A DNA stretch of 38,287 nt from an uncultured Eubacteriales bacterium (GTDB taxonomy: Bacteria > Bacillota > Clostridia > Christensenellales > CAG-314): the NCBI GenBank assembly GCA_900546875.1, contig URET01000012.1, forward strand, positions 1 to 38,287, in the 5' to 3' direction. The notes under the pieces were generated by a model, which had not been told where the DNA came from, made no database searches, and saw nothing but the letters and a program-made list of their open reading frames with translations. The translations under genes and the position numbers were made by a program. Below, piece by piece: positions 34,706 through 38,287 of the stretch (its first letter is position 1; every line of letters begins with the position of its first letter).

Positions 34706-37633
34706 TTAGGTGTAATCAAGTACTCCGCCCTGAGAAGCTACATATTCAGCCCACTCTGTATCAGTATAATTGTAGATGATATAGGTAAGACCGCCGAAAC
34801 CGAGAAGTCCGTTGTATTCATCGGTTACATAGTTGAGCTTCTTGGAAAGAAGTTGCATACCTCCATCCTGAAGCATAGGAATATAGGAACCTGCAGAAAG
34901 GATCTCATATTCGAATCTGCTGAGGATGTAAAGTCTGGTGGAATCTTCTACCATACCGTATCCGAAGTTGTAAACAACACCGTCTACCGTTACTTCTGCT
35001 CCGTTAAGAGCATTTGACCAATCAAGCAATGACATTGAAAGCGTAACTACTTCACCGTTTACGGTGATGTCAAGCTCCATTTCAATAATACCGGCGTTGA
35101 ACCAGTTTGCGTCATAAGCTCTGCTGGGATTTACATAATTGTCTGTAATAGAGAACGGATTCATTCTGCTTCCTTGCCAGCCGGCAAGCTGAGCCTGACT
35201 TCTTCCGTCACGAAGAGCATCACTCCATTCATTACCGAAAGGTCCGGTCTCAAAGAATCTTACAACATAGCCTGTTCCTTCAAGAACTTCGGCAAGACGT
35301 CTGTTGAGTGAATCAAGCGTGGAAGCAATAAAGGTTGTACCGATTTTAGATGAACCGTAGTCGATAACAACTTCCTGACCCTCTTTATAGATACCGGAAG
35401 CAAGTCCTTCTTCGAATGCTTCAACAAAGAGCTGTTTCGCAAGAACAGGATCATAACCGGTGATAGCTTCTACAGCTTCATCAAGAGTCTTGTAAATCTC
35501 ATCGGGTCCGTATGTCATCTGATAGAAATCGCAAAGAGCCTGCTTAGCTTCGTCTGTATCACGATAAGCTTCACCGGTTTCGGGATTCCAAATATATGGA
35601 TCACCGATAAGGCCGTATGCACCTGAACGACCAGGATCTACTTCTGCAGCAAAGTCTTCTTTGTCGAATGCAAGCGACATAGCCTGACGGAACTTAGGCT
35701 GAGCCATCATCCACTTATTAACTGTATCAGTCTCAAAATTCTTGATATCTTCGTGTCCGGAAAGAATCATGAAGAAAATCGTGTCGCCGGGTACAACATG
35801 TGCCCACGGGCTGTTACGAAGCGTTGCAAAGTCATCAGCCTGCAGTCCGTAAGTTTCAATCTGGCCTGCAAGGAACATCGTCTTACGTGTAGATGCTTCC
35901 TCTATCGGCTGGCAGGTGATCTTTGTGGTCTTATAAAGACCTTCATTCTGAGGAAGATCATAGCCAAACCAATTCTCGTTGCGCTCAAATGTCATGCTCT
36001 TGTCACGCTGATAGTTGGTAAGCTTATAAGGTCCGTATGAAACGGTGGTCTCAACGCTTGTGCAGTAAGTGGTTACATAATATTCGCCCTCAAAGCTCTT
36101 GCAAGCTTCATAGGTAGCTTCATGTACGATCCAGTTTCCGCTGAGATTGTAATACAGATAGAATCCGGTAAGGGATTTGTCAAGAACAAGATCGAAGGTG
36201 TATTCGTCAACTACCTTGAAACCGACTTCGCTCCAATCAAATTCAGGCCATTCTCTGTCAAAGAAACAGAATTCATACCAAGCCTCGGGATTGGAATCAC
36301 CGAAGTTATTTGCAACCTTGAGAAGGAGTTCGATAAGTTCTTCCGTGATGTGTGCACCGGGTACGAAGTATTCGGTATATACGTCTACAATATTGCCTTC
36401 AGCATCTTCTACCTTGAAGTAATCAGCATAGTCGCCATTGTAATAAAGTGACGCAGCACTACTAAAGAAATAGCAAGCGTCATCAGCGCTCAGATAGTAG
36501 CTCTCAATGGGCTGAGTCTTGTCGGACTGACCCTGAACCTGCTCTGTGCGGCCTGCATAATAGTAATTTCTTGCATTGAGTATTTCAAGATCGCCGTCCA
36601 TGTAATCGGCTGCACGATAGTTGATGAGCTCAGGATCAAGGAGCTGCTTCATTGAATACTCATATGTGTAAGCATTGATAGCTTCGCCCGTTTCCCACTT
36701 AGCATTGGGGTTAAGAGTGATCCTGTATGCATAACCGTATGTTCTGCCGGTCGATGCATCAAAATACTCTGTCGTGACGTCGGTAAGTCCTGTCGCCATC
36801 ATGGGCACTATCTCATATCCGTCATAAGTATCATTGAAATAATATCCAAAGAGACCCGTGGAAAGGAAATCAATGGGATAGCTGTCATCACTGGTCTGAT
36901 AAATGTGCTGGTTCCAGTTCGTCGCAAGAAGAGAAACTGTATCATTATAGGTATAGCTTCCGAATTTAGCGATATAGGTAGCCTGAACGGTAAACTCCTT
37001 GGGAGCCTTGTTGCCGTTCTCATCATACCAACCGATAAGCTCTTCGCCTTCCTTCCAAGCTTTTACATTCGGGAAAGGAATTACTTCACCGGGAACGCCT
37101 GTAGCTGTGGAAGTCTCGCTTGTGGTCTCGCCTGTCGCCCATCTGAACGTTACTGTTATACCTTCGGTAGTATACTTAGCATAGTATGTACCGTCAGCCG
37201 TTGCAGTTGCGGGGATAGCATTGTCGTTGGAATCAAACCAACCGGCAAAGTATGCGCCTTCCTGTCCGATAGGATCGGGAGTAACGATAGCTTCACCTTT
37301 CTTGAATAATTTTTCCTCTCTGGCATTGCCGTCAACAAAGGTTATAACAATGTATTTCTCGAATACAGCATTATAAGTTTTATTGCCTGCCGTGAACTTA
37401 TTGGTCACGGAGTTGCCGCTGGCGTCCTGCCACCCTACGAAATAATATCCCTCGGGTGCTTCAGGATTTTCAGGCAACGTAACATTTTCGCCTACATTAC
37501 CTGAAACCGACGAAACTTCGACGTCGCCATTCATGAACGTGTAAGTAACTTTTTGGTCACAAGCTGCAAACACAAACATGAGAGCTGCAACAAGAAGCAA
37601 AAGCACAAAAAGTTTTTTGCTCATTTTCTGCAT
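34706..37633 (-). CDS. oppA: oligopeptide-binding lipoprotein OppA with InlB-type repeats
   Basis: Extracytoplasmic peptide-binding lipoprotein feeding the importer, 975 residues against about 540-600 for typical OppA. A lipoprotein signal ends FAAC with Cys at 25. Three InlB B-repeat-like (Flg_new) domains follow at about 28-90, 91-152 and 153-218, each with a GW(Q/F/Y)D core (GWQDASGN, GWFDSNDN, GWYDENGN) and a YxA(V/K)(F/Y) end. The remainder is an SBP_bac_5 domain (RITLNPNAKWETGEAINAYTYEYS). ATG 37633 is chosen because AGGAGG lies 7 nt upstream and a proper signal peptide then starts. The ORF is open to 37687. The repeats may hold the binding domain away from the membrane or contact the wall. 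Confidence 0.93.
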   Translation of the reverse strand: MQKMSKKLFVLLLLVAALMFVFAACDQKVTYTFMNGDVEVSSVSGNVGENVTLPENPEAPEGYYFVGWQDASGNSVTNKFTAGNKTYNAVFEKYIVITFVDGNAREEKLFKKGEAIVTPDPIGQEGAYFAGWFDSNDNAIPATATADGTYYAKYTTEGITVTFRWATGETTSETSTATGVPGEVIPFPNVKAWKEGEELIGWYDENGNKAPKEFTVQATYIAKFGSYTYNDTVSLLATNWNQHIYQTSDDSYPIDFLSTGLFGYYFNDTYDGYEIVPMMATGLTDVTTEYFDASTGRTYGYAYRITLNPNAKWETGEAINAYTYEYSMKQLLDPELINYRAADYMDGDLEILNARNYYYAGRTEQVQGQSDKTQPIESYYLSADDACYFFSSAASLYYNGDYADYFKVEDAEGNIVDVYTEYFVPGAHITEELIELLLKVANNFGDSNPEAWYEFCFFDREWPEFDWSEVGFKVVDEYTFDLVLDKSLTGFYLYYNLSGNWIVHEATYEACKSFEGEYYVTTYCTSVETTVSYGPYKLTNYQRDKSMTFERNENWFGYDLPQNEGLYKTTKITCQPIEEASTRKTMFLAGQIETYGLQADDFATLRNSPWAHVVPGDTIFFMILSGHEDIKNFETDTVNKWMMAQPKFRQAMSLAFDKEDFAAEVDPGRSGAYGLIGDPYIWNPETGEAYRDTDEAKQALCDFYQMTYGPDEIYKTLDEAVEAITGYDPVLAKQLFVEAFEEGLASGIYKEGQEVVIDYGSSKIGTTFIASTLDSLNRRLAEVLEGTGYVVRFFETGPFGNEWSDALRDGRSQAQLAGWQGSRMNPFSITDNYVNPSRAYDANWFNAGIIEMELDITVNGEVVTLSMSLLDWSNALNGAEVTVDGVVYNFGYGMVEDSTRLYILSRFEYEILSAGSYIPMLQDGGMQLLSKKLNYVTDEYNGLLGFGGLTYIIYNYTDTEWAEYVASQGGVLDYT

Positions 37634-37659
37634 AGTTTTTCCTCCTAAAATATTTTTTC

Positions 37660-37705
37660 GACTGCCGTTACAGTCATTATATATCAAGCGCTTCCGCTTT
37701 GATAT
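37660..37705 (-). promoter_or_regulatory. two hairpins in oppA leader
   Basis: On the minus strand ATATCAA-a-GCG pairs with CGC-TTGATAT (37705-37681), then GACTG pairs with CAGTC (37675-37660) and is followed by GAAAAAATATTTT before the AGGAGG site. The second hairpin is short, so a terminator is doubtful; a 5' stabiliser is possible. Confidence 0.5.
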
Positions 37706-37787
37706 CCTTTTCAGAATCCGCCTCTTTCCGACAAATTATCCTCGCCTGCGACATAATCCTTACGCCGGATATACTGGTTTCCTATAA

Positions 37788-37816
37788 ATAATAGCATATT
37801 TCACTCCCCCTGTCAA
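37788..37816 (-). promoter_or_regulatory. sigma-A promoter of the opp operon
   Basis: On the minus strand TTGACA (37816-37811), 17-bp spacer, TATTAT (37793-37788). It gives an oppA leader of about 150 nt. Confidence 0.85.
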
Positions 37817-38073
37817 GGCAATTTTAAAAATTTTTTTCCATTTTATTGTTCGGATATTTTCACTTTTCCCCGTACACAACATCTTTTCATCTTTTTTGTT
37901 ACAAATACTATATTTTTTTTACCCGCTTCCCTCGTTTTTAATATTTTTTTTGTAATTATATTAATTTTTGCAAAAATCATAACGCCCACCCCCCGTTTTT
38001 CAGTCTGCTTCGATTTCCTTTTTTTATGTAAACAATATGCCCCCCTCCCGCTCCTTCTTAAAAAATACCTTCG
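37817..38073. other. pyrimidine-rich non-coding region
   Basis: No gene is seen. The plus strand is dominated by C and T with long T runs, and both strands are full of stops or lack protein-like frames. It leads into the tandem repeats at the right edge. Confidence 0.5.
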
Positions 38074-38287
38074 CTTACCGTAAAACGGCTTTCACTTCTT
38101 CATACTTCCCGCTCTTTTGCAACCCCTTTTTCAGGAAATACCTTTGCTTACCGTAAAACGGCTTTCACTTCCGTATACCTTCCGCCTGCACCTCTTTATA
38201 CTTTCCGCTCTTTTGCAACCCCTTTTTCAGGAAATACCTTTGCTTACCGTAAAACGGCTTTCACTTCCGTATACCTTCCGCCTGCAC
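38074..38287. repeat. tandem repeats at right edge
   Basis: Units starting CTTACCGTAAAACGGCTTTC begin at 38074, 38147 and 38243 (the last cut by the window end). Unit lengths are 73 and 96 nt. The longer has an extra 23 nt including CCGTATACCTTCCGCC, which recurs in the third. Each unit has a CCGT-AAA-ACGG hairpin and a CTTTTGCAACCCC block. Spacing is not constant and there are no unique spacers, so this is not a CRISPR array. Confidence 0.85.

Noticed and set aside
38074..38287. CRISPR array
   Set aside because: Repeats are long, of unequal period and contiguous without unique spacers, and no cas gene is in the window.

Overview
The window looks like chromosomal DNA of an endospore-forming, probably anaerobic Firmicute of class Clostridia. 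The signs are AGGAGG-type ribosome sites, sigma-A promoters with 17-bp spacers, RNase Y, a GerA-type spore germination protein, tryptophanase and an oligopeptide transporter. The BspA-like surface protein and tryptophanase fit a gut organism. I cannot name a genus. Most genes from 13.8 kb onward are on the minus strand.

Layout. (1) 1-2.5 kb is a decayed mobilizable element on the minus strand: a MobV relaxase pseudogene with three separate lesions, a TnpW-like small protein, and a large serine recombinase cut off at a perfect inverted repeat on the window edge. Upstream of mob lies a dense cluster of inverted repeats that could be oriT. (2) 2.6-8.0 kb is accessory DNA: a large UvrD-type helicase with an embedded nuclease-like domain, zinc ribbons and an HRDC domain, then an AbrB-like regulator/ABC ATPase/ABC-2 permease operon. 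(3) 8.1-13.5 kb is a very long surface protein (S8-protease C-terminal region, two Ig-like domains, many BspA leucine-rich repeats, helical repeats, C-terminal anchor). Its 5' end is missing, and an in-frame remnant with a stop lies just upstream of the longest ORF. (4) 13.8-26.2 kb is mostly housekeeping: eukaryotic-type hexokinase with a DEDDh exonuclease, rny, two PlsC-like acyltransferases (one fused to a zinc ribbon, one lacking the usual catalytic Asp), an M18 aminopeptidase, pyrG, a lone gerA-family gene and tnaA. (5) 26.3-27.8 kb is an AT-rich island with a zinc-ribbon/FxLYD membrane protein behind a leader terminator. (6) 27.8-37.8 kb is an oligopeptide ABC transporter operon, oppA-(terminator)-oppBCDF-DUF3899. 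(7) 37.8-38.3 kb is pyrimidine-rich non-coding DNA ending in tandem repeats.

How it fits together. The Opp operon is the most unusual part. Four of its five transporter proteins carry large additions: three InlB-type repeats in the lipoprotein OppA, about 225 extracellular residues in OppC, about 400 residues in OppD and about 145 in OppF. This suggests a remodelled peptide importer. A strong terminator between oppA and oppB would let the binding protein be made in excess. pyrG and the FxLYD gene both have a promoter, then an intrinsic terminator, then the gene, so both may be controlled by attenuation. The zinc-ribbon acyltransferase gene has a near-ideal promoter placed so that the mRNA should start at its ATG, a candidate leaderless message.
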